The notes: generated by a model not told the origin, from the sequence alone. Positions 9,716 to 20,954 are shown, counted from the first letter of the stretch. The stretch is DNA of 64,000 bases from Neopusillimonas maritima (GCF_003576595.1 NZ_NQOU01000001.1:746337-810336); one strand, 5' to 3'. Numbers and translations: made by a program.

Positions 9716-11761
9716 TTACAAAACCTGTTCAACGACCTCGGCCACCCTTTCGGCGGTGAGGCCAAAATGCTTGAATAACACCCCACCCGGCGCCGACTCA
9801 CCATAGGAGTCCAGGCCAACCACTGCGCCGTTCAAGCCAACATACTTGTACCAACCGGCTGTCACGCCGGCTTCAACCGCGACACGTGGTGCGCCTTCAG
9901 GCAGCACACTGCGTTTCCATTCGGCGCTTTGCTCGTCGAAAACATTGGTGCACGGCATGGAAACCACACGTACCGGGATGCCTTTTTCGGCCAACTGTTG
10001 TTGCGCCTGCAATGCCAAGGCCACTTCGGAGCCCGTGGCGATAATGATCGCCTTGAAGTTGTCTGCGTCGCGCAAAACGTAACCACCCCGGGAAATTGCC
10101 TGGATGGTGGTGTCGTCCCGCTCGACAAAAGGCAGGTTCTGACGCGACAAGAGCAACGCAGACGGCCCGCCGTTATTTACATTCATACCAATGCTGGACG
10201 GGCGCGAAACGGATTCAGACCAGGCCACAGCGGTTTCGGTCGTGTCGCAGGGGCGCCATACATGCAAGTTAGGAATTAAGCGCAAGCTGGCGGCATGCTC
10301 GACTGACTGGTGGGTGGGGCCATCTTCGCCCAGCCCAATTGAATCGTGCGTGAACACATGCACCACGCGCTGCTTCATCAACGCCGCCATGCGGATGGCA
10401 TTACGGGAATAATCGGAGAAGGTAAGGAACGTACCGCCAAAGGGCAAATACCCGCCATGCAAGGCCACGCCATTCATAATGGCGGCCATGCCAAATTCGC
10501 GTACACCGTAGTTAATGTGGCGGCCGAATTGCACACCAGCGTTGGTGGCACGTACCGGCGCAACCCCTTTCCAGTCGGTAAAGTTCGAACCGGTAAGGTC
10601 GGCCGAGCCACCCAGCATTTCCGGCAGCAAGGGCGCGAAAGCCGTAATAACAAATTGGGATGCCTTGCGGCTGGCAACGGTTTCTGCGCGCTCTGCTGTG
10701 GCCTTAATGAACGCCGTAGCCTGCTCTGCAAACTCGGCAGGTAACTCACCCTTCATACGACGAGTGAATTCGGCCGCCAATTCAGGGTGCGCTTTGGCAT
10801 AGGCGTCGAACTGATTTTCCCATTCCGACTGCCACAACTTTCCTTTAATGCGGCCATCCCAACGCAAATAAATATGATCGGGAATTTCAAAGGGGGCATG
10901 GGGCCAGTCGATTGCTGCGCGCGTTGCGGCAATTTCGTCGTCGCCCAATGGCGCGCCATGCACTTTCTCGGTGCCGGCCGCATTTGGCGCGCCTTTACCA
11001 ATAACAGTGCGGCAGCATATAAGCGTTGGGCCGCGTCCTTCACCAGCCCAGGCTTTGGCCTGCTCAATGGCTTGATCAACAGCCGCAACATTATGGCCAT
11101 CGACATTACGAATGACGTTCCAGCCATAGCTTTCAAAGCGTTTGGGTGTGTCATCGGCAAACCAGTCTTTCACTTCGCCGTCGATGGAAATGCCGTTATC
11201 GTCGTAGAAGACAATGAGCTTCGACAATTTCAGGGTGCCAGCCAACGAGCAGGCCTCGTGGGAAATGCCTTCCATTAGGCAACCATCACCCACAAAGGCG
11301 TAAGTGAAGTGATCAACAATGGCGTGACCGTCTTGGTTGAACTCTTTGGCCAATAATGCCTCGGCCAGCGCCATACCAACAGCGTTACTTACCCCCTGCC
11401 CAAGTGGGCCGGTCGTTGTTTCCACACCGGGCGTAACCCCCACTTCAGGGTGGCCTGGTGTACGCGAGTGCAGTTGACGAAAATTGCGCAATTCTTCAAT
11501 GGGCAAATCGTAACCACTAAGGTGCAACAAAGCATAAATAAGCATGGAACCATGCCCATTGGACAGCACGAAGCGGTCTCGATTGGGCCACGCCGGATCA
11601 GCTGGATTATGACGCAGGTGGCGCGTCCATAATGCTTCAGCAATATCGGCCATGCCCATGGGCGCACCAGGATGCCCGGATTTGGCTTGTTGCACGGCAT
11701 CCATGGCCAAAGCACGTACGGCATTAGCCAGGGAAGAGTCTTGGGTCGGCGAAACGCTCAT
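9716..11761 (-). CDS. tkt: Transketolase
   Basis: A 681-residue thiamine-diphosphate enzyme of the non-oxidative pentose phosphate pathway. The N-terminal substrate motif [18 protein letters not shown], the ThDP-binding GDGCLMEG...DDNGIS region, the pyrimidine domain with [15 protein letters not shown], and the C-terminal domain are all present. It is the first gene of the leftward carbohydrate/purine run; the 203-base region to the divergent rsmE gene should contain its promoter, though I could not assign -10 and -35 boxes with confidence. Confidence 0.97.
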   Translation of the reverse strand: MSVSPTQDSSLANAVRALAMDAVQQAKSGHPGAPMGMADIAEALWTRHLRHNPADPAWPNRDRFVLSNGHGSMLIYALLHLSGYDLPIEELRNFRQLHSRTPGHPEVGVTPGVETTTGPLGQGVSNAVGMALAEALLAKEFNQDGHAIVDHFTYAFVGDGCLMEGISHEACSLAGTLKLSKLIVFYDDNGISIDGEVKDWFADDTPKRFESYGWNVIRNVDGHNVAAVDQAIEQAKAWAGEGRGPTLICCRTVIGKGAPNAAGTEKVHGAPLGDDEIAATRAAIDWPHAPFEIPDHIYLRWDGRIKGKLWQSEWENQFDAYAKAHPELAAEFTRRMKGELPAEFAEQATAFIKATAERAETVASRKASQFVITAFAPLLPEMLGGSADLTGSNFTDWKGVAPVRATNAGVQFGRHINYGVREFGMAAIMNGVALHGGYLPFGGTFLTFSDYSRNAIRMAALMKQRVVHVFTHDSIGLGEDGPTHQSVEHAASLRLIPNLHVWRPCDTTETAVAWSESVSRPSSIGMNVNNGGPSALLLSRQNLPFVERDDTTIQAISRGGYVLRDADNFKAIIIATGSEVALALQAQQQLAEKGIPVRVVSMPCTNVFDEQSAEWKRSVLPEGAPRVAVEAGVTAGWYKYVGLNGAVVGLDSYGESAPGGVLFKHFGLTAERVAEVVEQVL

Positions 11762-11964
11762 TGGATACTCGCTATATGAAGGCGAACCCTATCAGGGCAA
11801 ACCCCAATAAAGAAAGATTGCAAAGCCGAACATTTTAACACCCGCCGTACATTTAGCCTGTTACATGTCAAATGAACGCAACATTTTGACGGCGGCACGC
11901 TAGAATTAAAGGCTTTCAGGCACCCGGCCTCCAAGGTCCATTTGCTTACCCCGGACACCCCTTA

Positions 11965-12687
11965 ATGACTGCTCCGCGCTTTTTCTACCCCTTCTCGCCG
12001 CAATGCGGCGATACGATTGAACTACCCGACACACTGGCCCACCATGCCGTTCGAGTCTTGCGCCTTAAGCACGACACACCGATAGTGTTATTCGACGGCC
12101 GGCAGGGGCAATATCACGCGACCTTAATTCTTGAAGGCAAGAAAGCCCTGGCCCATATCCATAAATATGAAACCCGAAATGTTGAGTTGGCCGGCCATTT
12201 AACGTTAGGGCAAGCGTTAGTCTCGTCGGACAAAATGGATTGGATCATCGAAAAAGCGGTTGAAACAGGTGTACGCACCTTCATTCCGGTTTTAGCGCGA
12301 CGCAGTGTAGTCAATCTGGGCGCCGAACGCATCGGCAAGAAAATGCGCCATTGGGAGAAAATTATTGAGTCGGCCTGCGCCCAATGCGGTCGCAATCAAC
12401 TCATGCAACTTACCGAACCAAAAACACTGCCATCCCTGTTGGCAACCACCGACCTGACGCTTATTTGCCACCCCGACGCCCCCCACTCCTTACGCGACGT
12501 GCTGAACCCATCCTCAAATCACATCACCTTGCTCATTGGGCCCGAGGGTGGCTGGTCGGAAGAAGAAATGGCGCAGGCCGATAAGGCCGGGGTCAAACCA
12601 GTTCGTTTCGGCAAGCGCATATTAAGAACAGAAACCGCAGGGCTGGCCATGGTATCGGCCATTAGTGCCCTGCAAGACTGGGAATAG
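11965..12687 (+). CDS. rsmE: 16S rRNA (uracil-1498-N3)-methyltransferase RsmE
   Basis: Methylates U1498 of 16S rRNA using S-adenosylmethionine. The 240-residue protein has an N-terminal PUA-like domain (LPDTLAHHAVRVLRL, residues about 16-30) and a SPOUT trefoil-knot domain with LIGPEGGWSEEE and RILRTETAGLAMVSAISAL. The gene stands alone on the plus strand, divergent from tkt and converging on the barstar-like gene. Confidence 0.95.
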   Translation: MTAPRFFYPFSPQCGDTIELPDTLAHHAVRVLRLKHDTPIVLFDGRQGQYHATLILEGKKALAHIHKYETRNVELAGHLTLGQALVSSDKMDWIIEKAVETGVRTFIPVLARRSVVNLGAERIGKKMRHWEKIIESACAQCGRNQLMQLTEPKTLPSLLATTDLTLICHPDAPHSLRDVLNPSSNHITLLIGPEGGWSEEEMAQADKAGVKPVRFGKRILRTETAGLAMVSAISALQDWE

Positions 12688-12706
12688 CGGCGCGGGTGCC
12701 GCTACG

Positions 12707-13162
12707 TTAACTGCCGGAGTACGGAACCGGCGCAACACCCGGCTCGGGGTCGGGATGTTTTCCAGCGTGCTGAACCGCGAAAGAAAAGCTGCGCCCGTTA
12801 TTCGCAGCGTACTCCACCACATCTTCACATACCGAGATAATGGCTTTTGAATCTTCCTCAAGCGCCGGGTCGCCCGAGTGCAAATTGTGAAACCAAAGGC
12901 ATAGCCCTGCTTTCTGATCGATAACCGTATCGCACAGGCAATCGTAAAAAGCATCCAGATTACCCCCAAAAAACTCGGGAAAATCAACCGCTTTCACAAC
13001 AGCCCTTAGCACAGCCGAGCGACTACGGGCACGATCACACTCAACGGGGAAATAAGTGATACCCAGCGCGTCGGCCTGTTTTGCCACTTCTTCCTGGCTG
13101 ACTGAAAGGGCGTCGATCTGGCCCCCTTTTTTCAGCTTCTTTTGCAATGCGGACTGGGTCAT
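12707..13162 (-). CDS. Barstar-family protein (RNase-inhibitor-like)
   Basis: A 151-residue acidic protein whose middle matches the barstar family: DFPEFFGGNLDAFYDCLCD (about residues 86-104) corresponds to the helix and loop that in barstar plugs the barnase active site. The C-terminal extension PDPEPGVAPVPYSG is low-complexity. Classical barstar protects its host from the secreted RNase barnase, but no RNase gene is near, so this is an orphan inhibitor-like protein, as is common in proteobacteria; its target is unknown. It lies between rsmE (converging) and maeB on the same strand. Confidence 0.85.
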   Translation of the reverse strand: MTQSALQKKLKKGGQIDALSVSQEEVAKQADALGITYFPVECDRARSRSAVLRAVVKAVDFPEFFGGNLDAFYDCLCDTVIDQKAGLCLWFHNLHSGDPALEEDSKAIISVCEDVVEYAANNGRSFSFAVQHAGKHPDPEPGVAPVPYSGS

Positions 13163-13184
13163 TGCGCCTCCGATAAAAAACGTA

Positions 13185-15482
13185 TTACGGGGATGGGCTT
13201 AGTGTATTTGCGTCGACCACCGCCATTGCGGTCATGTTGACAATGCGACGCACCGTTGAGCTGGACGTAAGGATATGCACCGGCGCATTTGCGCCCAACA
13301 AAAACGGGCCAATCGCAACATTGCCACCAGCCGCTGTTTTAAGCAAGTTATACGCGATATTACCCGAGTCAACGTTGGGGCAAATCAACAAATTGGCCGC
13401 ACCTTTCAATGTTGTTGAGGGAAGAATGCGCTCACGCAACGATTCGTCCAATGCGCAGTCGCCATGCATCTCGCCATCAACCTCAAGATCAGGCGCCTGG
13501 GCATGAACCATCTCCAGCGCCTGACGCATCTTCTCGCCGGACGCCGAACTGCCCGTGCCGAAGTTTGAACGCGACAACAGCGCTATTTTCGGTTCAATAT
13601 TCAAGCGGCGCATTTGTGCCGCCGCCGCCATGGTAATTTCAGCAACCTGCTCCGCCGAGGGATCATCATTCACATGAGTGTCAGCCAACGCCACCGTCCG
13701 TTCGGAAAGCAACAGAATATTCATGGCGGCGTATGTTTTTGCCCCAGGCGCCTTGCCAATAACCTCATCAACAAAGCGCAGATGATCGGCATAGGCCCCA
13801 ACCGTACCGCAAATCATGCCGTCGGCATCGCCCAAATGCACCATCATGGCACCAATTAACGTCAGGCGGCGACGCATCTCGACCCGCGCCATTTCCTTGC
13901 TAATGCCGCGCCGGCACATTTTTTCCCAATAGGTTGTCCAATATTGATGGAACCGCTCGTCGTAATCCGGATTGGTAACCTCAACATCCACACCCAACTT
14001 AAGGCGCAGATTAAAGCGTTTAATGCGCGCCTCCAGGACGGCCGGACGCCCGACCAGAATCGGCTTTGCCAAATGTTCATCCACAACGATTTGAACCGCC
14101 CGCAACACGCGCTCATCCTCCCCTTCCGTGAAGACAATACGCGCCTTGCCGCCATCACGTACCATCGCTTTGGCGGCGGAAAACAAGGGCTTCATGAACG
14201 AACCCGAGCGATAAATGAACTGCTGCAATTGCTCTGCGTATGCGTCGAAATCTTCAATGGGGCGGGTTGCCACGCCGTCGTCCATGGCGGCCTTTGCCAC
14301 GGCCGGCGCAATGCGCAAAATAAGACGCGGATCGAACGGCTTGGGAATGAGATACTCGCGCCCGAAAGATACGCCGTAACTGCCGTAGGCGGCCGCCACA
14401 ACGTCATTCTGCTCTTCCTGCGCCAACTGCGAAATGGCCTCAACGGCCGCTTTCTCCATGCCCCGTGTAATCGTGGTTGCGCCAACGTCGAGCGCCCCAC
14501 GGAACATATAGGGGAAGCACAACACGTTATTAACCTGATTCGGATAGTCGGAACGACCGGTTGCCACCACAACATCGTCGCGCACGGCATGGGCGTCTTC
14601 CGGCAGTATTTCAGGACTGGGATTCGCCAAAGCCAAAATAATGGGGTTCGAGGCCATGCGGGCCACCATCTCGGGTTTCAACACGCCACCGGCGGACAAC
14701 CCCAGGAATACGTCGGCTCCCTCGATAATATCGCCCAGCGTACGCGCCTCGGTTTCCTGCGCGTAACGAGCTTTTTCCGGGTCCATCAATACCGTGCGGC
14801 CCTGGTACACCACCCCTTCAATGTCAGAGACCCATATATTCTTTGCGGGCAAGCCTAAATCGACCATCAGTTCAAGACACGCCAGCGCAGCTGCGCCCGC
14901 CCCCGACACCACGACCTTGACCTTGTCGATATCTTTTTCGACAACTTTCAAAGCACTGATAAAGGCCGAAGCCACACAGATTGCCGTTCCGTGCTGGTCG
15001 TCATGAAAAACCGGGATTGACATACGCTCGCGCAACTTGCGCTCAACAATGAAGCATTCCGGCGCTTTAATGTCTTCCAGGTTAATGCCGCCGAACGTGG
15101 GCTCCAGGCGAGCAATGGTCTCAACCAGCTTGTCGGGATCCGATTCGTTAATTTCAATATCGAAAACATCGATACCTGCAAACTTTTTGAAGAGTACCGC
15201 CTTGCCTTCCATGACCGGTTTCGATGCCAGGGCACCAATGTTGCCTAGCCCCAGAACAGCCGAACCGTTGGTGATGACGCCAACCAGATTGCCTCGCGCC
15301 GTGAAGCGCCGGGCGTTTTGGGGATCTGACACAATTTCTTCGCAAGCGGCTGCCACACCCGGAGAATAGGCCAGCATCAAATCGCGCTGGTTCGACAACT
15401 GTTTGGTGGCGGTGACTGCAATTTTCCCAGGACGCCCTTTCTCGTGATACTCAAGCGCGGCTTTACGAAGATTCTCTTCCAT
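13185..15482 (-). CDS. maeB: NADP-dependent malic enzyme with phosphotransacetylase-like domain
   Basis: Decarboxylates malate to pyruvate, producing NADPH. The 765-residue protein has the malic domain ([11 protein letters not shown], about residues 39-49; [14 protein letters not shown]), an NAD(P)-binding domain ([12 protein letters not shown]) and a C-terminal phosphotransacetylase-related domain (about residues 430-760; [14 protein letters not shown]). In MaeB the last domain is regulatory and binds acetyl-CoA rather than acting as Pta. All three parts look intact. The gene is monocistronic by its spacing. Confidence 0.96.
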   Translation of the reverse strand: MEENLRKAALEYHEKGRPGKIAVTATKQLSNQRDLMLAYSPGVAAACEEIVSDPQNARRFTARGNLVGVITNGSAVLGLGNIGALASKPVMEGKAVLFKKFAGIDVFDIEINESDPDKLVETIARLEPTFGGINLEDIKAPECFIVERKLRERMSIPVFHDDQHGTAICVASAFISALKVVEKDIDKVKVVVSGAGAAALACLELMVDLGLPAKNIWVSDIEGVVYQGRTVLMDPEKARYAQETEARTLGDIIEGADVFLGLSAGGVLKPEMVARMASNPIILALANPSPEILPEDAHAVRDDVVVATGRSDYPNQVNNVLCFPYMFRGALDVGATTITRGMEKAAVEAISQLAQEEQNDVVAAAYGSYGVSFGREYLIPKPFDPRLILRIAPAVAKAAMDDGVATRPIEDFDAYAEQLQQFIYRSGSFMKPLFSAAKAMVRDGGKARIVFTEGEDERVLRAVQIVVDEHLAKPILVGRPAVLEARIKRFNLRLKLGVDVEVTNPDYDERFHQYWTTYWEKMCRRGISKEMARVEMRRRLTLIGAMMVHLGDADGMICGTVGAYADHLRFVDEVIGKAPGAKTYAAMNILLLSERTVALADTHVNDDPSAEQVAEITMAAAAQMRRLNIEPKIALLSRSNFGTGSSASGEKMRQALEMVHAQAPDLEVDGEMHGDCALDESLRERILPSTTLKGAANLLICPNVDSGNIAYNLLKTAAGGNVAIGPFLLGANAPVHILTSSSTVRRIVNMTAMAVVDANTLSPSP

Positions 15483-15548
15483 GATGGTCCGTTTACGTCA
15501 AAAAAGAATGAAACAAAGGGAATGATACACACATGCCCGGTTAAAAAA

Positions 15549-16466
15549 TTACAATGCCTGGCCCGGGTGGGGAAAAATACCACAGGGATCAAACTGATTC
15601 TTGATATGCAGATCGATATCTTGCGCTGCATAAACGACCGTATCGTCAAACGCGTTCGACGCCACACCCCGGAACGGCAGCGGTTCGACTGGCTCCGACA
15701 TCGCCCGAAACACAAACCACTCCGCCCAGCATAAGTCTCCGCCGTGCCCGAAAAGTAAGTGCGAAAGGTTCACTTCATGCCCATCGGCCGGCATCAACGC
15801 ATCGAGGCGATATCGGCCGGGCCAGTGAGAAGCGTCGGCACACAGCTTGGCAGAATCTCCCGCAGCAAGGCGAAAAAGTGCAGGCGCGAGTTGCTGCAAC
15901 GTTAACGTGCCCAAAGGTTGTTGTTGCGTCTCCCCGAAAGGACCTAAAACCGCCTTCGTTTCATCGGCGAACAGCACTCCGGCATGGCTTAAGCCCATAC
16001 GTCCAAGCTCACCCGTGGGCAAATTCATGTGGACTCGATCGGCAAGCAATGCCGCCACGGTTAAATAATCGGGGAACGCATCAAACTGCTTCAAGCCGGC
16101 CTGCTTAAGTTCCGCAACGAAACAGCCCGGTTGTACAAACCATTTATCGTCCGTTTCAGGCACCGGCTGACAGGTTTTCAAATAGATACTGGGGTCAACC
16201 CACAATACCGGCGACCCTGGTTGCTGTGCCTCTTCTTCCAAGCCATCAAGCATGAACACAACCTCGTATTCATTACACAACATAAGCGCGTGATGCGCGT
16301 CGGCCGGTGTTTTGGCTGACAGCCTGGCATGACCAAAACCGTCGACCCGACCCTCGTTAAAAAAACTTCCCTGCACTAAACGGCGCATTCGTTGGCAAAA
16401 ATTTTCCCATGGATCATTCGTGATGCGCCGACCCGTGAAAAACGCGCGGCGTGACAGCGACGGCAT
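15549..16466 (-). CDS. Unknown protein with FAD-linked oxidase-like features
   Basis: A 305-residue protein that I do not recognise with certainty. It begins with SRRAFFTGRR, an Arg-Arg motif that recalls a Tat signal but lacks a clear following hydrophobic core. The middle (VQPGCFVAELKQAGLKQFDAF split over residues 110-135, then GELGRMGLSHAGVLFADE) and the end (FDPCGIFPHPGQAL) resemble FAD-linked oxidases of the glycolate oxidase/vanillyl-alcohol oxidase superfamily, whose C-termini read DPxGIFNPG. No clear FAD-binding PP-loop is visible. It is flanked by maeB on the same strand and a divergent aminotransferase. Confidence 0.7.
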   Translation of the reverse strand: MPSLSRRAFFTGRRITNDPWENFCQRMRRLVQGSFFNEGRVDGFGHARLSAKTPADAHHALMLCNEYEVVFMLDGLEEEAQQPGSPVLWVDPSIYLKTCQPVPETDDKWFVQPGCFVAELKQAGLKQFDAFPDYLTVAALLADRVHMNLPTGELGRMGLSHAGVLFADETKAVLGPFGETQQQPLGTLTLQQLAPALFRLAAGDSAKLCADASHWPGRYRLDALMPADGHEVNLSHLLFGHGGDLCWAEWFVFRAMSEPVEPLPFRGVASNAFDDTVVYAAQDIDLHIKNQFDPCGIFPHPGQAL

Positions 16467-16547
16467 GCCTGATTTCCTTTGAACTGAATAATACGATTAA
16501 ATAACGCTTTAAACTCAATAAACCGTGACCTGCAAAGAGACGCCGTT

Positions 16548-17705
16548 ATGCCCGAATTGGCCCAAAGATGCTCCGAGATACAACCATTCTACGCCGTTGA
16601 GGTGTTCAAACAGGGGGCGGCACTCATTGCACAAGGGCACGACATTATCAGCCTGGGCATCGGCGAACCCGACTTCACCGCTCCAGCCCAAGTGGTAGAA
16701 ACACTGAACCGGGCTTCATCCGCCGGATTAAGCGGTTATACCCCCCCATTGGGCCTTGCGCCCTTGCGCGAAGCCATTGCACATTATTATGGCGAGGAAT
16801 TCGGTGCCCGTGTGAAGCCTGAACGGGTTATCGTCACGTCGGGCGCCTCCGGCGCACTTTTATTAGCCTGCACGGCACTGATCGACCCGGGGGCTGAGAT
16901 ACTCATGCCCGACCCATCCTACCCCGCCAACCAGAACTTTATACGCTGTGCAGGTGGTAGACCAAAGCTGATTCCGTGCGGGCCCGAACAACAATTCCAG
17001 CTAACGGCAAACGATATCGAAACACATTGGGGCCCGGATACGCGCGGTGTCGTTATTGCTTCGCCCAGCAACCCCACTGGCACACGCATTTTGCAGTCTG
17101 AACTCAAGAAGCTTATCGAGGCAGTTAATGCCCGTGGCGGCTTTGTCATTATGGACGAGATCTATCTTGGACTTTATTACGATGAAAAGCCCGAAAGCGC
17201 CCTCACCCTGGATGATAATCTCATTATTATCAATAGCTTTTCAAAATATTTTCACATGACCGGTTGGCGCTTGGGCTGGATGACTGTGCCCGAAACCATG
17301 ATCACCGCCGTAGACAAACTCGCGGCCAGCCTGACCATCTGCGCACCCAGTCTGGCTCAGCATGCCGCCCTCACCTGCTTTGAGCCGGAAGTCATGCGCA
17401 TCTATGAAAACCGCCGCCTTTCGTTCAAACAGCGGCGCGATTATCTGGTTCCGGAGCTTGAAAAACTAGGGCTAACCGTTCCGGTTAAGCCTGATGGTGC
17501 GTTCTATGTGTACGCCGACGTTAGCCGGCACAGTAATGACAGTGAAGCGTTTTCGCAGCAAATGCTTGCCCAGGCTCATGTTGCGGCGGTGCCCGGTCGC
17601 GACTTTGGCCCCGCACATGCCCAAAAAATGCTGCGCTTTTCCTATACGTTGGGCTTAAATCGGCTGGAAGAGGCCGTTGGGCGCATGGCTCAATTTCTGC
17701 GCTAA
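16548..17705 (+). CDS. Pyridoxal-phosphate-dependent aminotransferase, class I/II
   Basis: A 385-residue fold-type I aminotransferase. The aspartate that holds the PLP pyridine ring lies in VIMDEIYLGLYY, the Schiff-base lysine in SFSKYFHMTGWRLGW, and the substrate-carboxylate arginine in MLRFSYTLGL. The N-terminal ISLGIGEPDFTAP is typical of the aspartate/AspB-like subgroup. Which amino acid it uses cannot be fixed from sequence alone. It ends 6 bases before the convergent lytic transglycosylase gene. Confidence 0.9.
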   Translation: MPELAQRCSEIQPFYAVEVFKQGAALIAQGHDIISLGIGEPDFTAPAQVVETLNRASSAGLSGYTPPLGLAPLREAIAHYYGEEFGARVKPERVIVTSGASGALLLACTALIDPGAEILMPDPSYPANQNFIRCAGGRPKLIPCGPEQQFQLTANDIETHWGPDTRGVVIASPSNPTGTRILQSELKKLIEAVNARGGFVIMDEIYLGLYYDEKPESALTLDDNLIIINSFSKYFHMTGWRLGWMTVPETMITAVDKLAASLTICAPSLAQHAALTCFEPEVMRIYENRRLSFKQRRDYLVPELEKLGLTVPVKPDGAFYVYADVSRHSNDSEAFSQQMLAQAHVAAVPGRDFGPAHAQKMLRFSYTLGLNRLEEAVGRMAQFLR

Positions 17706-17711
17706 CCCGAA

Positions 17712-18572
17712 TTACAACTTAAAGCTGGGCGCAATGCCCGAGGCAAGCGCGATACGACGCATTTCGGCCAGCACTTTATTGCCGTAACCGCCGTCGCCCG
17801 GCCCGGTCGCGCCAACGTAGCACGCCAACCCCCCACGAATTGAACCACGCCGCTTGATGCAATCGTACAGAATTTGAGTGCCCACCTGAATATTGGCCAA
17901 AGGATTCAACGCGGCATCTACTCCATCGGCAAAATCAACAAATTTCTCTTTATGGACGCGTGTCATCACTTGCATCAGACCCTGCGCCCCGACATGACTT
18001 TCAGCAAACGGATTGTAACGAGACTCGATTGCGATGACGGCAAGTACCAATTGGGGATCGAGTTCTCGCTGGCGTGCCACTTGAAACACATTCTGAATAA
18101 GCACACCCGCCGCCTTGTGCGCGATGCGATATTTGCGCGCGATATAGCTGCGCAGCGCTTTGCTTTGCTCTGACGTTACCCCTGGAATGACATAGTCATC
18201 TGCTTCGGCCATTGCCTGCGAAAACGGTTGATCGGCATCGGGCATGCTATCGGTTAACGGCGCTTCGGCCCACTCGCTCTTCGCCCAATCGGGCTCCGAC
18301 AACAAAGCACCGAAACTAAAACCCCGCTCCGGCAAGGAAAACAAATCGATTTGCAAAGAGGCAGGACGCAAACTGGCCAGCAAAGCCGTATGAACCTGAC
18401 GGGTTTGTTCCTTCAATGCGGGCACCGTAAGGCTTAGTGCAACAGTGACCAGAACAGCCAGACCCAAATAAACAGCACATACATGCACCAACTCAGCAAG
18501 TTGATGACGTACACTTCGAAAAATACGGGCAAGCGCCTGGCCCGAACTGTTTAGAACCATAGGGGTGAACAT
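17712..18572 (-). CDS. Membrane-anchored lytic transglycosylase (SLT domain)
   Basis: A 286-residue protein with one N-terminal membrane segment (about residues 30-50, [15 protein letters not shown]) and a C-terminal SLT domain (about 160-280). The catalytic glutamate is in [23 protein letters not shown]-type sequence, and NIQVGTQIL and [11 protein letters not shown] follow, as in goose-lysozyme-like transglycosylases that cleave murein between MurNAc and GlcNAc. The start codon is only 3 bases from that of the divergent ubiD; an alternative ATG (MVLNSSG) four codons further in would widen the gap. Confidence 0.9.
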   Translation of the reverse strand: MFTPMVLNSSGQALARIFRSVRHQLAELVHVCAVYLGLAVLVTVALSLTVPALKEQTRQVHTALLASLRPASLQIDLFSLPERGFSFGALLSEPDWAKSEWAEAPLTDSMPDADQPFSQAMAEADDYVIPGVTSEQSKALRSYIARKYRIAHKAAGVLIQNVFQVARQRELDPQLVLAVIAIESRYNPFAESHVGAQGLMQVMTRVHKEKFVDFADGVDAALNPLANIQVGTQILYDCIKRRGSIRGGLACYVGATGPGDGGYGNKVLAEMRRIALASGIAPSFKL

Positions 18573-18575
18573 CTC

Positions 18576-20123
18576 TTGAAATATCGTGATTTACGCGACT
18601 TTATAGCGCAACTTGAGTCAATTGGCGAACTGAAGACAATTCATGCCGGCGTTTCCACGCACCTGGAAATGACCGAAATCAGTGACCGTGTCCTTCAGAC
18701 CCAGGGGCCGGCACTTTTGTTCCGCAATGCGCAACATCAGAATCAGGCAGCGGCCATGCCGGTACTCACCAACCTGTTCGGCACACCGCATCGGGTGGCC
18801 TTGGGCATGGGGGCCGATAACGTCAGTGCCCTGCGCGATATTGGGGAGTTGCTGGCTTCGTTACGAGAACCCGAGGCACCCAAAGGGCTGAGGGATGCGT
18901 TCGCAAAAGTCGCCACCCTGAAGTCGGCCCTCTGGGACATGAGTCCAAAGAAAATTCGGGGCGCGCCTTGCCAGGAAATTGTGCTGGAAGGCAAAGATGT
19001 CGATCTGAACCAAATACCCTTGCAGCACTGCTGGCCCGAGGACATTGCCCCATTGTTGACATGGGGGCTGGTGATTACTCGGGGTCCGAATGCGCGACGC
19101 CAAAATCTGGGCATTTATCGCCAGCAACAAATTGGACGCAACAAATTAATAATGCGTTGGTTATCGCATCGAGGCGGCGCATTGGATTTTCGTGATCATT
19201 GTCTTGCAAACCCCGGCCAACCGTTCCCGATTGCCGTTGCGCTGGGAACCGACCCGGCCACTATTCTGGGCGCCGTCACACCGGTTCCCGACAGCCTCTC
19301 GGAATATCAATTCGCCGGCCTGTTGCGGGGAGCCCGCACTGAGCTAACGCAAGCGATCGGCAGCGAACTGTCGGTCCCAGCATATGCGGAGATTGTACTG
19401 GAAGGCCATATACTGCCGTCTACCGACCCCGGCGCGCTGCCAACGAACCCGCAGGGCGCGACGACGCCTCCGAAAGAGTCTGGCTACGAAATGGCCCTGG
19501 AAGGGCCGTACGGCGACCATACCGGGTATTACAACGAGCAAGACTGGTTTCCCGTCTTCACGGTTGATCGCATCACCATGCGCCGAAACCCCATTTACCA
19601 CAGTACCTACACGGGTAAGCCGCCCGACGAACCCGCTGTTTTGGGTGTTGCATTGAACGAGGTTTTCGTACCTTTGTTAAAGCGCCAACTGCCTGAAATT
19701 GTCGATTTTTATTTGCCGCCCGAAGGGTGTAGTTACCGGCTTGCCGTTGTCTCGATCCGAAAACAGTATCCCGGACATGCCAAACGCGTGATGTTTGGCC
19801 TTTGGAGTGTCCTGCGTCAGTTCATGTACACCAAGTTCATCGTGGTGGTCGACGACGACATTGACCCACGCGACTGGAAAGAGGTTGTTTGGGCTATGAC
19901 AACCCGAATGGACCCGGTACGAGACACTGTGTTGGTGGAAAACACCCCTATCGACTATCTGGACTTCGCCTCGCCCGTTTCGGGGTTAGGCGGCAAAATG
20001 GGAATGGACGCAACCAACAAATGGCCGGGAGAAACCCAGCGAGAGTGGGGCCGACCGATTGTGATGGACGAAAAGGTTAAAAGCCGAATTGACGAAATTT
20101 GGCCGACTTTGGGCCTGGGGTAA
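18576..20123 (+). CDS. ubiD: 3-octaprenyl-4-hydroxybenzoate decarboxylase UbiD
   Basis: A 515-residue prenylated-FMN decarboxylase of ubiquinone synthesis. The family N-terminus [14 protein letters not shown] is preserved only if translation starts at the TTG at 18576; a strong AGGGGTG ribosome site lies 8 bases before it, inside the start region of the divergent transglycosylase gene. The conserved central motifs [11 protein letters not shown] and the late [17 protein letters not shown] are present and the length is normal. The UbiX partner that makes the cofactor is not in this window. Confidence 0.95.
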   Translation: MKYRDLRDFIAQLESIGELKTIHAGVSTHLEMTEISDRVLQTQGPALLFRNAQHQNQAAAMPVLTNLFGTPHRVALGMGADNVSALRDIGELLASLREPEAPKGLRDAFAKVATLKSALWDMSPKKIRGAPCQEIVLEGKDVDLNQIPLQHCWPEDIAPLLTWGLVITRGPNARRQNLGIYRQQQIGRNKLIMRWLSHRGGALDFRDHCLANPGQPFPIAVALGTDPATILGAVTPVPDSLSEYQFAGLLRGARTELTQAIGSELSVPAYAEIVLEGHILPSTDPGALPTNPQGATTPPKESGYEMALEGPYGDHTGYYNEQDWFPVFTVDRITMRRNPIYHSTYTGKPPDEPAVLGVALNEVFVPLLKRQLPEIVDFYLPPEGCSYRLAVVSIRKQYPGHAKRVMFGLWSVLRQFMYTKFIVVVDDDIDPRDWKEVVWAMTTRMDPVRDTVLVENTPIDYLDFASPVSGLGGKMGMDATNKWPGETQREWGRPIVMDEKVKSRIDEIWPTLGLG

Positions 20124-20135
20124 TGTTGTGCTGCC

Positions 20136-20504
20136 TCAAGATGCGTCCGGCGAGCCCTGGCCGGGCTTTAACAGCTTCACCATTTGCCAGGCTGCAACAA
20201 CGCCCACACCTGCCTTCAATAAGCGAGTGCGCGAACGCCCCCTTCCTGAAAACAGGCCGGACAACGTAGAAACCAGAAACGGATAACGGCTCAAAAAGCG
20301 GGCGCCCTGCATGAGCGCGGCACCCGCCCCTTTACCAGACGACAACGAACGCGGCACCACGCTACGAACCAATGCTGCGGGCGAGATGTCGTGCACGACA
20401 TCGCACGTGGATTTACGCAACGACTGACGCTCGACGGCCGCGCGGGCCCTAAGCAGCTCTTTTCGCAAAGCGCGCTCTCGGGCGCGCGACATCGTTGAGC
20501 TCAT
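20136..20504 (-). CDS. YqjK-like small basic protein
   Basis: A 122-residue, strongly basic protein with an N-terminal Arg/Lys-rich helix (RARERALRKELLRARAAVERQ) and one weak hydrophobic stretch near the end (AGVGVVAAWQMVKLL). It is the third gene of a leftward set with a DUF883 (YqjD/ElaB) and a DUF1469 (YqjE) gene, an order like E. coli yqjD-yqjE-yqjK. It overlaps the upstream YqjE-like gene by 4 bases. Similarity to YqjK is based mainly on position and composition. Confidence 0.7.
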   Translation of the reverse strand: MSSTMSRARERALRKELLRARAAVERQSLRKSTCDVVHDISPAALVRSVVPRSLSSGKGAGAALMQGARFLSRYPFLVSTLSGLFSGRGRSRTRLLKAGVGVVAAWQMVKLLKPGQGSPDAS

Positions 20505-20908
20505 GGTGCATCTCCTGGATTGCGATCGGCACGATCCACTTCCTGCAACCGATTGACCAAAGCAAGGTCACGTTTCAGTTCATCGAGCGTTGCTTCAAAG
20601 GGGACAGGGTTGGCGCAAAGCTCGTTTTTGACCCACCAGGCCAAGCCCAGGCCAACGAACAAATACACCAACGCCAGCAAGCCCAATGCCGCATACCGAT
20701 ATTCGGTTGGCCAGAAATACAGCGCAACCAAAAGCGAAACAACCAGCAACGCGAGCACCAGGCACAAGATCGCGCCCACCGTCAGGCACATCACCTTTAT
20801 CAGGCGCAAGCGCTGCTCCGCCAATTCGATTGAGAAAAGCTCTAAACGTGTACCGACGATGGAAACCAGCGTTGCAGCCAACTGGCCGGCGGATTGTCGA
20901 AGTGCCAT
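20501..20908 (-). CDS. YqjE-type membrane protein (DUF1469, holin-superfamily III-like)
   Basis: A 135-residue protein with an N-terminal amphipathic helix (LRQSAGQLAATLVSIVGTRL) followed by two strong membrane segments (about residues 40-65 and 71-95). This is the layout of YqjE/DUF1469, sometimes named phage-holin-family although it is chromosomal. It lies between a DUF883 gene and a YqjK-like gene and is co-transcribed with them. The E. coli counterparts are membrane proteins linked to stationary phase and stress; the molecular role is not established. Confidence 0.88.
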   Translation of the reverse strand: MALRQSAGQLAATLVSIVGTRLELFSIELAEQRLRLIKVMCLTVGAILCLVLALLVVSLLVALYFWPTEYRYAALGLLALVYLFVGLGLAWWVKNELCANPVPFEATLDELKRDLALVNRLQEVDRADRNPGDAP

Positions 20909-20954
20909 CTAAAACGGGCCCCTTGAAGCAATGAACATGATTTCGGGCCGTTTC

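Noticed and set aside
12707-13162. Barnase-barstar toxin-antitoxin pair
   Set aside because: No barnase-like RNase is encoded beside it; neighbours are rsmE and maeB.
20501-20908. Phage holin
   Set aside because: Although the family name mentions holin, the gene is in a chromosomal YqjD-YqjE-YqjK-type set far from phage genes.
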